A stretch of DNA of 36,517 bases from Pseudomonadales bacterium (GTDB taxonomy: Bacteria > Pseudomonadota > Gammaproteobacteria > Pseudomonadales > Azotimanducaceae). Both the position numbers and the translations under genes were made by a program. Location: NCBI GenBank assembly GCA_022827905.1, contig JAJEIQ010000040.1, positions 1 to 36,517 of the forward strand. Reading direction: 5' to 3'. This document shows positions 17,754 to 25,852 of this stretch, one piece after another; position 1 is the first letter of the stretch; each line of letters begins with the position of its first letter. A model generated the notes under the pieces. The model worked only from the letters and a program-made list of their open reading frames with translations, was not told the DNA's origin and did no database searches.

Positions 17754-18389
17754 ATGAAGCTCTACGACAGCAAGCTGGCCCCCAACCCGCGCCGCGTGCG
17801 CATGTTCATGGCGGAGAAGGGGATTGAATGCGAAACCGCTCAGGTCGATATCATCCAAGGCGAAAACTTGAGCGATGACTTCCTCGCCATCAATCCCCGG
17901 GGGGTGCTGCCCACCTTGGTGCTTGATGACGGGACGGTGCTCGACGAGTCCGTGGCCATTTGCCGCTACCTGGAGGAGATCCAGCCGCAGCCGGCGCTGA
18001 TGGGCACCGACCCGGTGAGCAAGGCGCACATCGAGGCGCGCCAGCGACACATGGAGTTCGATGGCCTGATGGGCGCGGCGGAAGCGTTTCGCAACAGCTT
18101 TCCGGGCTTCGCCAATCGGGGTTTGCCCGGCAACGCGGGGGCGGTGGATGCCGTGCCCGAGCTGGTGGAGCGCGGCAAGAACACGGTGCAACGCTTTTAT
18201 GAGCGATTGGACCAAGCCTTGGCGCAATCCGAGTTCGTGGCCGGCGATGCCTTCACCATCGCTGACATCACGGCGCTGTGCACCGTCGATTTTGCGGCCG
18301 GTGCTGCCCGGGTGCCGATCCCGGACGACTGCGAAAACCTCAAGCGTTGGCACGCGGCGGTGTCTGCGCGCACCAGCGCAGCGGCCTAA
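17754..18389 (+). CDS. Glutathione S-transferase
   Basis: A 211-residue cytosolic GST. The N-terminal thioredoxin-like domain begins MKLYDSKLAPNPRRVRMFMAEKGI and contains the cis-Pro loop GVLPTLVL and the glutathione gamma-Glu contact DESVAICRYL. A helical C-terminal domain follows, with FVAGDAFTIADI, the N-capping box motif. AAGGA seven bases before the ATG supports the start. It probably conjugates or isomerises electrophilic products made by the neighbouring monooxygenase or epoxide chemistry. The next gene starts 10 bp downstream. The exact class is not resolved. Confidence 0.92.
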   Translation: MKLYDSKLAPNPRRVRMFMAEKGIECETAQVDIIQGENLSDDFLAINPRGVLPTLVLDDGTVLDESVAICRYLEEIQPQPALMGTDPVSKAHIEARQRHMEFDGLMGAAEAFRNSFPGFANRGLPGNAGAVDAVPELVERGKNTVQRFYERLDQALAQSEFVAGDAFTIADITALCTVDFAAGAARVPIPDDCENLKRWHAAVSARTSAAA

Positions 18390-18399
18390 GGCGCTCGCC

Positions 18400-19269
18400 A
18401 TGCGCCCGCTTGCTGCCGCGCTTGCCCTGTTTATGGCGCTGACGGCCTGCGCCGCGCCGGAGGACGCCGCCGTGCCGGTCAGCGACGCCTGGAGGGCGCC
18501 GCGGGGGCCGGATGGGGTTCATCCGGACCTGAACGGCATCTGGCAGGCGCTCAATGAAGCCAACTACGACATTGAGCTGCACATGGCCCGCTCCTCCCTG
18601 CAGGAGCGCGAAGGGCCGCATGGGCCGCTGCCGGCGCCCAAAACGCTCTACCTTGGCGCGGTAGGAGCGGTGCCGCCGGGCATGGGCGTGGTTGACGGCG
18701 GCAAGATTCCGTACAAGCCGGAGGCCTTGGCGAAAAAGCTGGAAAACCAGGCCAACTGGATCGACCGGGATCCGGAGGTGAAGTGCTACCTGCCGGGCGT
18801 GCCGCGGGCCACCTACATGCCGCAGCCGTTGCAGATTTTTCAAAACGCCGATTCCATCTTCATCGCTTACCAGTATGCCGGTGCGGTGCGTGACATTTAC
18901 ATGGAAGATCCTGGGCCAGCGCCGATCGATTCCTGGATGGGCTGGTCCCACGGCCGCTGGGAAGGCGACACCTTGGTGGTGGAGGTCACCGGCCAGTTGG
19001 ATTCGACTTGGTTTGACCGGGCGGGCAACCACCACAGCGCCCAAATGAAGGTGACCGAGCGTTACACCCCGATGGGGCCCAACCATCTCCACTACGAGGC
19101 CACCATAGAGGACCCGGAAACCTTCACCGAACCTTGGACCCTGTCCATGCCCCTGTACCGGCGCATGGAGCCGGACGTCCGGCTGATGGAGTTTCGCTGC
19201 GTGGAGTTCGTGGAGGAATTGATGTACGGCGAGTGGCGGCGCAACCCGCTCCCCCGGTCGGTCCCCTGA
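18400..19269 (+). CDS. Putative lipoprotein of unknown function (DUF6152-linked family)
   Basis: A 289-residue protein with a lipoprotein signal (hydrophobic core, then LTAC; Cys17). The mature part has conserved-looking blocks: HPDLNGIWQALNEANYD, CYLPGVPRATYMP, FIAYQYAGAVRDIYM, GWSHGRWEGDTLVVEVTG and YRRMEPDVRLMEFRCVEF. Proteins with these blocks recur in marine proteobacteria beside DUF6152 genes, as here, but have no known activity. I start at ATG 18400, since the open frame back to 18148 lies inside the GST gene. It is 10 bp after GST and 73 bp before the DUF6152 gene. A role at the cell surface or in the periplasm is likely; binding versus catalysis is unknown. Confidence 0.82.
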   Translation: MRPLAAALALFMALTACAAPEDAAVPVSDAWRAPRGPDGVHPDLNGIWQALNEANYDIELHMARSSLQEREGPHGPLPAPKTLYLGAVGAVPPGMGVVDGGKIPYKPEALAKKLENQANWIDRDPEVKCYLPGVPRATYMPQPLQIFQNADSIFIAYQYAGAVRDIYMEDPGPAPIDSWMGWSHGRWEGDTLVVEVTGQLDSTWFDRAGNHHSAQMKVTERYTPMGPNHLHYEATIEDPETFTEPWTLSMPLYRRMEPDVRLMEFRCVEFVEELMYGEWRRNPLPRSVP

Positions 19270-19342
19270 CCGCTGGAAAGAGTCGATTCCCTGACGTGCC
19301 GGCAGGAGTGGCAACAACATTGGAAATCAGGAGGCCTGAACG

Positions 19343-19777
19343 ATGACGAAAATCCTCTATCGCTTGCTCTGCGCCGGCTTGGCCTGGGCCATGGCCCAGG
19401 GCGCTCAGGCGCACCACGCCTTCGGCGCCGAATTCGATCCCAACCGGCCATTGGTTCTGCGTGGCCCGGTGGTCAAGGTGGAGTGGGTGAATCCGCACGC
19501 CTGGATCCACATGGAGCACACCACCGAAGACGGGGAGAAGGAGGTTTGGATGGTGGAGGGCGGCACCCCGAACACCTTGCTGCGCCGTGGCCTGAACCGC
19601 AATTCGCTGCTGCCGGGCACGGAGATCGTCGTGGACGGCTACCAGAGCAAGGACCGCTCCAAGCGGGCCAATGGGCGTGACGTCACCTTCACCGACGGCC
19701 GCAAGATCTTTATGGGCTCCTCCGGCACCGGCGCCCCCCGCGACGGACGCGATCCGACGGAGCCCCCACCGGGTTAG
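19343..19777 (+). CDS. DUF6152 family secreted protein
   Basis: A 144-residue periplasmic or secreted protein. A signal peptide ends AQGAQA before HHAFGAEFD, the typical mature start of DUF6152. Later blocks, VKVEWVNPHAWIHMEH and VEGGTPNTLLRRGLNRNSL, also match the family, and GTEIVVDGYQSKDRS suggests an OB-like beta fold. The paired His residues and a further PHAW could bind a metal. AGGAGG eight bases before the ATG gives an excellent start. The partner lipoprotein lies just upstream. Function is unknown. Confidence 0.85.
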   Translation: MTKILYRLLCAGLAWAMAQGAQAHHAFGAEFDPNRPLVLRGPVVKVEWVNPHAWIHMEHTTEDGEKEVWMVEGGTPNTLLRRGLNRNSLLPGTEIVVDGYQSKDRSKRANGRDVTFTDGRKIFMGSSGTGAPRDGRDPTEPPPG

Positions 19778-19791
19778 ATCCTCTTATGCAG

Positions 19792-19821
19792 GTGGGTGCG
19801 CGGCGGGGGCATCCGGCACGC
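19792..19821 (+). repeat. Solo arm of the 113-bp palindromic repeat
   Basis: GTGGGTGCGCGGCGGGGGCA followed by TCCGGCACG matches one terminal arm of the repeat family (copies 5663-5775 and 19849-19961). It stands 27 bp before copy B in the same outward orientation as B's left arm, so it looks like a decayed or truncated third copy. Confidence 0.65.
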
Positions 19822-19848
19822 AGGGAGCATCGGTCGAACGCAAGGAGC

Positions 19849-19961
19849 GAGTGGTTGCGCGGCGCGGGCATCCGGCACGGATAAGGCTCCCCGCGATGCC
19901 CTCGAACTCCAGCACCACGCCCCCGCCTGGCGTGCCGGATGCCCGCGCCGCGCAACCACTC
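19849..19961 (+). repeat. 113-bp palindromic mobile repeat, copy B (MITE/REP-like)
   Basis: This matches the reverse complement of 5663-5775 along its entire 113 bp. The arms GAGTGGTTGCGCGGCGCGGG and the complementary CCGCGCCGCGCAACCACTC form a long imperfect stem; the core again reads AAGGCTCCCC and CTCCAGCAC. Arm changes are largely compensated on the other arm (for example both arms have GGTTG/CAACC where copy A has GGGTG/CACCC), so pairing is kept. It separates the 3' ends of the convergent DUF6152 and DUF5916 genes. Confidence 0.85.
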
Positions 19962-19993
19962 TCGGAGTTACCAATCGAACAGCCCGTTCAGCG

Positions 19994-22186
19994 TTACAGC
20001 AAATTGACGATGCGGCTGTACTTCAGCGTAATTTCGCGGCGGGGATCGCCGGCAAAGTCCCGGTCGTCGAACTCGTTGTACACGAGGTACAAGCCGGCGT
20101 TGGCGGTTTGCAGCCAGGCGAATCGCAGGTTGGTGGCGAGGACGTTTTCGCGGTCATCGTACTGAACGAGGGCCTGCAGGGACATGCGGGGGGTGAATGA
20201 GTAGGTGAGCCGCAAGCGGGCCACGTTTACGGTGAACTCCCCCCCAGGCAGCTCGAAGTCGTTGTAAATCCAAGACAGTTCCGAATTGAACTTCTCGCCG
20301 ATTCGCCAACGCAGGCTGCTGTCGAAGTTGATGCGGTCGCCGCCGAAGCGGCCTCCGATCCTGGAGCGGATGGAAAAGCTCAGCGGCGCCGCTTGATCGG
20401 TCCAGAACACGAGCTGGGCCTCCTTGTGGTCGTAGCCGCCCGGCGGAACCACCACGCCATCATGGATTTCAAAAGCCTCGCGCACGCCCTCGCGGGTGAA
20501 GTTGATGCCAGTGTGGATCTCTAGGCCCGACTTCCATTCCCAGTGGTTGTCGATGTGCAGGAAGTCCGACTCGTGGTAGCCGTCGCCGTAGCCCCAATAG
20601 CCGAAGTAGGCGATGTGCGGGCGCAGTTCGTGCAGCCCCCAAAGGTTGTTCGGGCGAATGCGCCGAAGTGTGCGTGCGCTTGCCTTGCGGTAGGCCCGCC
20701 GGGCAAGAAAGCCCACTTCGGGATTGAAGTTCGTCGCCACCTCGGTGTAGGAGACGGCGTTCGCCCAGTTTTCGGAGTTGTAGTCCGCACCGAGCTTGAA
20801 TGCTTGGTCGCTGCCGCTGAGATGGGGCGAGTCGGTTTTCGCGGCCCATCCGTTGATGGAGGCCACTTCGCCCAGGCCGAGACGTCCGTCGATGGCGTAG
20901 GTGCGGTTGGAGCCGCCACCGATGCCGTCCGCGCCATCTCGGTTGACGAACATGACGCCCAAGGCGGAGCGATTGGGCAGCTCCTGCTTGAGGCGTGCCA
21001 CCGAGTAGTCGTTGCGCGGCGCTACCCCGGTGACGGCATCTGAACGCATGTGCAAAAGGCCCACCTGGGTGTTGCCGCCCACCTTGCCGGATAGGCGCAG
21101 GCCGCCTTCGATGGGAATCTGGCCACCGTCCTCGCTGATGCCGATGCGTCGGCTGAAGAACAGTTCCGCCTGACCCGGATCGCCAACGGTGAACAAGCCC
21201 GCGTTCTCGAGGAAAAACGGGCGCTTCTCGGCGAAGAAGAGGCTGAAGCGGTCCAGATTGACCTGAATCTCGTCCGCCTCCACTTGGGCGAAGTCGGTGT
21301 TGTAGGTGGCATCCAAGGTCAGGCTGGGGGTCAGCGAGTACTTGATGTCCACGCCGAGTTCGGTATCCGTTTCGGTGCCATCGAGCGACGGTCCGCCCTT
21401 GTGGCCTCTAGCCAGGCCATAGGGCATGAACTGCAGGTTGCGTTGTGACGGCACCTGCAACCCGGTCATGGCGCCCGCCTGCGAAACCCGGAGCAGGTTG
21501 TGCTGGCGCGGCAAGGGTGCCCAAAAGGCTTGCTCGTTGTTGCGGCGGATGTTGCGCTGAAAGTTGATGCCCCAGGTCTGGACGGCGTCGCGGTCGTAGC
21601 GCAGGGAGGTGAAGGGGATCAAAAACTCGGCGCTCCAGCCGTAGTCGCCGATCCGGCTGGCCACGGTCCAGCTCGTGTCCCAGTTGAGGTTGAAGCCGCC
21701 GACGCCGCCGGAGCCGAAGCGGCGCCCAATGCCCTCCTGGGTGACTTGGCCGTCGTACTCCACGCCAGCCGGGTTGGTGCCGAAAATGAAACCGTTCTGG
21801 CCGTCCTGGTAGGTGTCCAAGAGAAGCTGAAAGCTGTCCGTTTCGTTCAGGTCGCTGTCCCGCCGGCTGTCGGCGACGATGATCCCGCTTGGCTCGCTGT
21901 CGTAGCACACCGCGCCGATGTAGAGGGCATCTTCGGTGAAACCGACCCACACTTCAGTGCGCTGGCTGGCCGGACGCCCTTCATCGGGCCGCGTTTGGGT
22001 GAAGCCGGTGGCCGCGGGAAGGGATCGCCAAGCCCGGTCGCCAAGCACGTCGCCATCGATGACGGGCGTCATTTCAAGGGCCGAGGCATGCAGAGCCGGT
22101 GCCGCCGCAACGCCGTTGGGGCACGCGGACAGCAGGCATAGCGTCAATGCTCCCGCTGATGTGAGTTTGTTGGCTGGATGGGACAC
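19994..22186 (-). CDS. DUF5916 outer-membrane protein with CBM9-like N-terminus
   Basis: A 730-residue exported protein. The signal peptide (GALTLCLLSACPNGVAAAP) is followed by a carbohydrate-binding family 9-like domain (MTPVIDGDVLGDRAWRSLP, VGFTEDALYIGAVCYDSEP) and a long DUF5916 region with alternating aromatic strands that should form a beta-barrel, ending ITLKYSRIVNLL. Such proteins are widespread in marine Bacteroidetes and gammaproteobacteria; their ligand is not established. The GTG start at 22186 shares its first base with the TAG of the DUF1801 gene, so translation is coupled. The 3' end lies 32 bp from copy B of the palindromic repeat. Membrane location is inferred from the strand pattern. 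Confidence 0.88.
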   Translation of the reverse strand: MSHPANKLTSAGALTLCLLSACPNGVAAAPALHASALEMTPVIDGDVLGDRAWRSLPAATGFTQTRPDEGRPASQRTEVWVGFTEDALYIGAVCYDSEPSGIIVADSRRDSDLNETDSFQLLLDTYQDGQNGFIFGTNPAGVEYDGQVTQEGIGRRFGSGGVGGFNLNWDTSWTVASRIGDYGWSAEFLIPFTSLRYDRDAVQTWGINFQRNIRRNNEQAFWAPLPRQHNLLRVSQAGAMTGLQVPSQRNLQFMPYGLARGHKGGPSLDGTETDTELGVDIKYSLTPSLTLDATYNTDFAQVEADEIQVNLDRFSLFFAEKRPFFLENAGLFTVGDPGQAELFFSRRIGISEDGGQIPIEGGLRLSGKVGGNTQVGLLHMRSDAVTGVAPRNDYSVARLKQELPNRSALGVMFVNRDGADGIGGGSNRTYAIDGRLGLGEVASINGWAAKTDSPHLSGSDQAFKLGADYNSENWANAVSYTEVATNFNPEVGFLARRAYRKASARTLRRIRPNNLWGLHELRPHIAYFGYWGYGDGYHESDFLHIDNHWEWKSGLEIHTGINFTREGVREAFEIHDGVVVPPGGYDHKEAQLVFWTDQAAPLSFSIRSRIGGRFGGDRINFDSSLRWRIGEKFNSELSWIYNDFELPGGEFTVNVARLRLTYSFTPRMSLQALVQYDDRENVLATNLRFAWLQTANAGLYLVYNEFDDRDFAGDPRREITLKYSRIVNLL

Positions 22187-22623
22187 TAGGACGCTTCGTG
22201 CTTGGCGCGCATGGCCCGCACCGACTCGCGAACCAGCTGGCGCAGCACGTCGTTGTCCACGTCGTCGAGCTTGTTGATGTAGAGGCAGGACTTGCCGGTT
22301 TTATGCTTGCCGAGCCTTTCCAGCAGTTCGGCGCAACCCTGGAAGCCGGGCATGATGTAGAGCACCAGGGATTGCTTGCGCGGGGAGACGCCAGTGAGCG
22401 GCATTTCGCCTTGCTGGCCGCTCGGGTAGGCGTAGCGGTAGCGGCCGAACCCAATGATGCTCGGCCCCCACATCTTGGGCGTCTCACCCGTTTCGGCCGC
22501 CATGAACGCCATAACAGCACGGCAATCGCGTCGCCGCACGGGGTTCTCCACCGCGTTCAGAAACTGCTCCACGCTGGCGCCGGTGGGGACGGTCTTGTTC
22601 TTGGCTTGTCTTGGCTGCGTCAC
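22186..22623 (-). CDS. DUF1801 domain protein
   Basis: A 145-residue cytosolic protein of the DUF1801 (YdhG-like) fold. Family traits are VPTGASVEQFLNAVENPVRRRDC near the N-terminus, MWGPSIIGFGRYRYAYPSG in the middle and CLYINKLDDVDNDVLRQLV near the end. I start at GTG 22623, which has GGAGGGAG eleven bases upstream; a TTG at 22644 is open too, but it lies inside that Shine-Dalgarno. It is the first gene of a pair with the DUF5916 gene, which begins on its stop codon. The family is small and of unknown function; the pairing with an outer-membrane protein is probably only transcriptional. Confidence 0.88.
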   Translation of the reverse strand: MTQPRQAKNKTVPTGASVEQFLNAVENPVRRRDCRAVMAFMAAETGETPKMWGPSIIGFGRYRYAYPSGQQGEMPLTGVSPRKQSLVLYIMPGFQGCAELLERLGKHKTGKSCLYINKLDDVDNDVLRQLVRESVRAMRAKHEAS

Positions 22624-22898
22624 GTTGAACTTGACTCCCTCCAAAATGTTTCAATAATGTGTTGTCTATGTTTCCATAGACGTAACAAAGAAAGCAGATT
22701 GAAAGTAGGTGATTCTCTGGATTTAGTTTACAATTCAACCCGCGTTCAGAATTCGCTGCCGGGTGGAACTCTGTGCTTGGGCGAAGGAATGAGGGTGAAC
22801 TGAGGGGCAACTAAAATCAATAATTTGGGCTAGGCGGGGTGGATTGGCGTTGGCTGCACTCCTTTGTCTCGGCTCAATTCTACAAGATTAAGTGAACA
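22624..22898. promoter_or_regulatory. AT-rich divergent control region
   Basis: This gap of 275 bases is plainly richer in A/T than the rest of the window and has no credible ORF. It divides DUF1801 (-) from the lipid operon (+). GTCTATG-TTTC-CATAGAC at 22664-22681 is a perfect hairpin or operator. TTGAAA (22699-22704), 17 bases, TTTAGT (22722-22727) is a fair sigma70 promoter toward the + strand, leaving a leader of about 165 bases. No riboswitch fold could be identified by eye. Confidence 0.5.
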
Positions 22899-24668
22899 TT
22901 GGCATACGTAGGCGCGACCCCGACGGGCAGTGGAATTCCACGTCCGGAGGGAGAATTCGAAGGGCTGGCTGACGCGCTGGACTTTGCGGCGCGGGGGCAA
23001 ACCGGCTACAACTTCTACAGCGGCTCCGGCGAGCTGGACGCCGCGGTGCCCTATGCCCAGCTCCGCCAACAAGCCGTCGCCACCGCCCGCCGTCTGGCCC
23101 ACCTCGACCTGCCGCGCCACTCCAGGGTGGCCATCATTGCGGACACGGATCCGCTGTTTCATCGCTTCTTCTTTGCCTGTCAGTACGCTGGCCTGATTCC
23201 CGTGCCCATGCCCGCCGCCTTGCAAATGGGCGGTGGCGACGCCTATGTGGGCCAGATTCAACGCATGATGGAACGCTGCGGGGCCGCAGTGGCCGTGGCG
23301 CCGGACAGCTTTGTCGACCTGCTGCAAACCGCCGCTAAGCCGTTGGGCTTGGCCTTTGTCGGTGGCGAAGCGGATTTCGATGCATTGCCGCAAGCCACCG
23401 AGGCGCTGTCTCCGATGCGCGGCGATGAGCCCGCCTATCTCCAGTACACGTCCGGCAGCACCCGGTTTCCGCGCGGGGTGGAGATGTCCCAACGCGCCGT
23501 GCTGTGCAATCTTCGCGAAATTGGGGAGGTCGGCGCCCAACTGCGCGATGACGACCGGGTGGCATCCTGGTTGCCGTTCTACCACGACATGGGCTTGGTG
23601 GGATGCGTTCTAGTCCCCTTGGTCTACGCCCTGTCCGTGGATTACTTAAGCCCGCGCACATTCGCCATGCGCCCGCGGCTGTGGCTGAAGCTGATTTCCG
23701 AGAACCGCTGCACGTCGTCGTCGAGCCCGCCGTCCGGGTACGGCCTGTGCGCAACCCGGCTGCGGCTCTCCGATCGGGAGAAGTACGATCTCTCGTCTTG
23801 GCGCATTGCCTGTGTTGGCGCGGAGCGCATCAATCCGCGCCTCCTTGAGCGATTCAGCCAGGTGCTGGGCCCCGCCGGGTTCGACCCCAAGGCCTTTGTC
23901 GCCTGCTACGGCATGGCTGAATGTGGGCTGGCCATCAGTTTCGCACCTCTGGACAATGGCCTTGATGTGGACGTGGTGGACAAGGAGTCGATTAGCGCTT
24001 CCGGCTTTGCGAAGCCCGCAGCAGGCGCAAGCGGCGTCCTGAAGCTGGCCGATTGCGGGGCCGTTATGCCGAGCTACGAGTTTCGAATTTGCGATGATGA
24101 AGGCCGTGAAGTGGCGGAGCGTCACTGCGGACACATTTTTGTGCGTGGCCCGAGCGTCATGCGCGGCTACTTCAATGACGCCGAGGCAACGGCAGAGGTG
24201 TTGGATGATTCGGGTTGGTTGGACACCGGCGACATCGGTTACCGCATGGGTCGCCATCTGGTCGTCACCGCCCGCAGCAAGGACGTCATTATCGTCAATG
24301 GCCGCAACATCTGGCCCCAGGATCTGGAGCAGTTGGCGGAAAGCTCCCCGGGCGTTCGCATTGGCACCACAACCGCTTTTGAAGCCACTCGGCCGAATGG
24401 GGATCCGCTGGTCGTTCTGGTGGTGGAGAGCAAGCGAGCTGAACCCGATCTGCCAAGGCGCATCGAGTCCCTGGTGCGCGAGCATTTCGGCGTCACGTGC
24501 TACGTAGAGATCGCGCCGCCGCGGACCCTGCCGCGCACCTCCTCGGGCAAGCTCTCCCGAGTGACCGCCCGTGCTGGTTTCCTTGACCGGACCCATTGGG
24601 ATGAGGCCGGCAATCCCGCGCCGATGGCCGCACCCGTCGTGGAGAGCGCCCGGCTCGCCAACGGCTGA
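22899..24668 (+). CDS. Fatty acyl-AMP ligase / acyl-ACP synthetase (AasR-like)
   Basis: A 589-residue adenylating enzyme that activates a fatty acid with ATP and loads it on an acyl carrier protein. Motifs are LQYTSGSTRFPRGV (181-194, ATP loop), SWLPFYHDMGLVG, ACYGMAECGL, WLDTGDIGYR and a C-terminal PRTSSGKLSR with the catalytic Lys. The FxPRGV/H-D-MGL pattern is that of fatty acyl-AMP ligases rather than CoA ligases. TTG at 22899 is the first start after an in-frame TGA and lacks a clear Shine-Dalgarno. It opens an operon with SDR, ACP and SPT-like genes, the same four functions as the Caulobacter ceramide locus, where this enzyme charges the dedicated ACP. Confidence 0.9.
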   Translation: MAYVGATPTGSGIPRPEGEFEGLADALDFAARGQTGYNFYSGSGELDAAVPYAQLRQQAVATARRLAHLDLPRHSRVAIIADTDPLFHRFFFACQYAGLIPVPMPAALQMGGGDAYVGQIQRMMERCGAAVAVAPDSFVDLLQTAAKPLGLAFVGGEADFDALPQATEALSPMRGDEPAYLQYTSGSTRFPRGVEMSQRAVLCNLREIGEVGAQLRDDDRVASWLPFYHDMGLVGCVLVPLVYALSVDYLSPRTFAMRPRLWLKLISENRCTSSSSPPSGYGLCATRLRLSDREKYDLSSWRIACVGAERINPRLLERFSQVLGPAGFDPKAFVACYGMAECGLAISFAPLDNGLDVDVVDKESISASGFAKPAAGASGVLKLADCGAVMPSYEFRICDDEGREVAERHCGHIFVRGPSVMRGYFNDAEATAEVLDDSGWLDTGDIGYRMGRHLVVTARSKDVIIVNGRNIWPQDLEQLAESSPGVRIGTTTAFEATRPNGDPLVVLVVESKRAEPDLPRRIESLVREHFGVTCYVEIAPPRTLPRTSSGKLSRVTARAGFLDRTHWDEAGNPAPMAAPVVESARLANG

Positions 24669-24690
24669 AAGCCCTTTTCATCTTAGCTAT

Positions 24691-25602
24691 TTGAAATCGC
24701 CCACTGTCGCCGTCACCGGCCTGACCGGATTCATCGGCAGGCGTCTGGCGGTCAAGCTTGTGGCCGCGTCCATCGAGACGCGGGCCATCATCAGGAAACC
24801 CGCCGCCGCGTTGGACGCCCCCATCTCACCTTGGGTCGCTGGCTTGGACGATGTGGATGCGTTGACCGATGCGTTGGCCGGGGTGGACGCCGTCGTGCAT
24901 CTGGCTGGCACGGTGCGCGGCGCGCGGCCCCGGGACTTTGCGGCCGCGAACAGCAAGGCGGTCAACCATTTATGCGCTGCGGCCCTGCGCCAAGCCAAGC
25001 CGCCGGCCATGTTGCTGGTTTCGTCGCTGGCCGCCACCGAGCCGCAGCTTTCCGACCACGCGGCCAGCAAGCGGGCCGGCGAGCAGGCGCTGGCGGCGCA
25101 TCCGCAAATCGATTCGACCGTCATTCGCCCGCCCGCCGTTTACGGTCCGGGAGACCGTGAACTCACGCCACTGTTCCGCCTGATGCGGCGTGGTTGGATC
25201 CTAGTGCCCGGCAATCCCACGCAAAGGCTGTCCTTCCTCTACGTCGATGATTTGGCCGACGCCATCCTTTGCTGGCTGCAGGCGCCTCGAAGCTGCCGGG
25301 GGCGGCAGTTCAGCATCGACGATGGCGCCGAAGACGGCTACGATTGGCCCGCCATAGCGGCGGCGGTGGGTGCCCGCAGGACTCGGATCCTAGTGATTCC
25401 CACGCCCCTGTTGCAAGGAGTGGCCCAGGTGAACGTCGGTCTTTCGCAGCTCCTTGGCCGTGCGCCGATGCTGACGCCGGGCAAGGTTCGGGAACTTGGC
25501 CATGGTCGTTGGGTGGGCGGCGGCGATGACTTCGGCGCCGCCACCGGTTGGCGGCCAAGACACGATCTGGCCAGCGGACTTGAATTGACATTCAACACTT
25601 AA
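24691..25602 (+). CDS. Extended SDR / NAD-dependent epimerase family (CerR-like)
   Basis: A 303-residue Rossmann protein. TGLTGFIG (9-16) binds NAD(P), VVHLAGTVRG and RPPAVYGPGDRE are typical of extended SDRs. By position in the operon it corresponds to the NAD-epimerase homologue that acts as ceramide reductase in bacterial sphingolipid synthesis. An oddity: the catalytic YxxxK reads HAASK, so His123 replaces Tyr while Lys127 and Ser112 stay; the codon is CAC, one base from TAC. I start at TTG 24691, 22 bp after the ligase stop, because earlier in-frame codons overlap the ligase and match no family. No good Shine-Dalgarno; coupling is likely. Reduction of a 3-keto group is inferred from context. 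Confidence 0.82.
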   Translation: MKSPTVAVTGLTGFIGRRLAVKLVAASIETRAIIRKPAAALDAPISPWVAGLDDVDALTDALAGVDAVVHLAGTVRGARPRDFAAANSKAVNHLCAAALRQAKPPAMLLVSSLAATEPQLSDHAASKRAGEQALAAHPQIDSTVIRPPAVYGPGDRELTPLFRLMRRGWILVPGNPTQRLSFLYVDDLADAILCWLQAPRSCRGRQFSIDDGAEDGYDWPAIAAAVGARRTRILVIPTPLLQGVAQVNVGLSQLLGRAPMLTPGKVRELGHGRWVGGGDDFGAATGWRPRHDLASGLELTFNT

Positions 25603-25615
25603 AGACGGGAACGCG

Positions 25616-25852
25616 ATGGATAGTCCTCTTGAACTGGAATTGCGCGAACTGCTAGCCGGCATCACCGCACTGCCCCCCGACTTCACTGCGGATACGGATT
25701 TGCTGGATGCGCTGGCCCTCGAATCGGCGCAGATCATGGAGTTCGTCATGGAAGTGGAGGACCGCTTCGACATCATCATCGACCAGCGGCAACTGGCCGA
25801 GGTGCGCAACATCGCCCATTTGGCGGCCGTGGTCGGCAAGGCCGTGGCATGA
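25616..25852 (+). CDS. Acyl carrier protein (dedicated, AcpR-like)
   Basis: A 78-residue, strongly acidic carrier protein that holds an acyl chain on 4'-phosphopantetheine. The attachment Ser is Ser37 in LLDALALESAQIMEF, where the usual DSL is LES; helix III carries IIDQRQLAEVRNI. The fold and length are typical, but the sequence is far from housekeeping AcpP, which suits a pathway-specific ACP. GGGAA precedes the ATG. Its stop overlaps the next ATG (ATGA), so the ACP and the SPT-like enzyme are made together. It probably receives acyl-AMP from the first gene and presents acyl-ACP to the next enzyme. Confidence 0.92.
   Translation: MDSPLELELRELLAGITALPPDFTADTDLLDALALESAQIMEFVMEVEDRFDIIIDQRQLAEVRNIAHLAAVVGKAVA

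Noticed and set aside
19671-20200. Plus-strand frames across the second repeat copy
   Set aside because: They cross DUF6152, the repeat and the antisense of DUF5916, with no coherent product.
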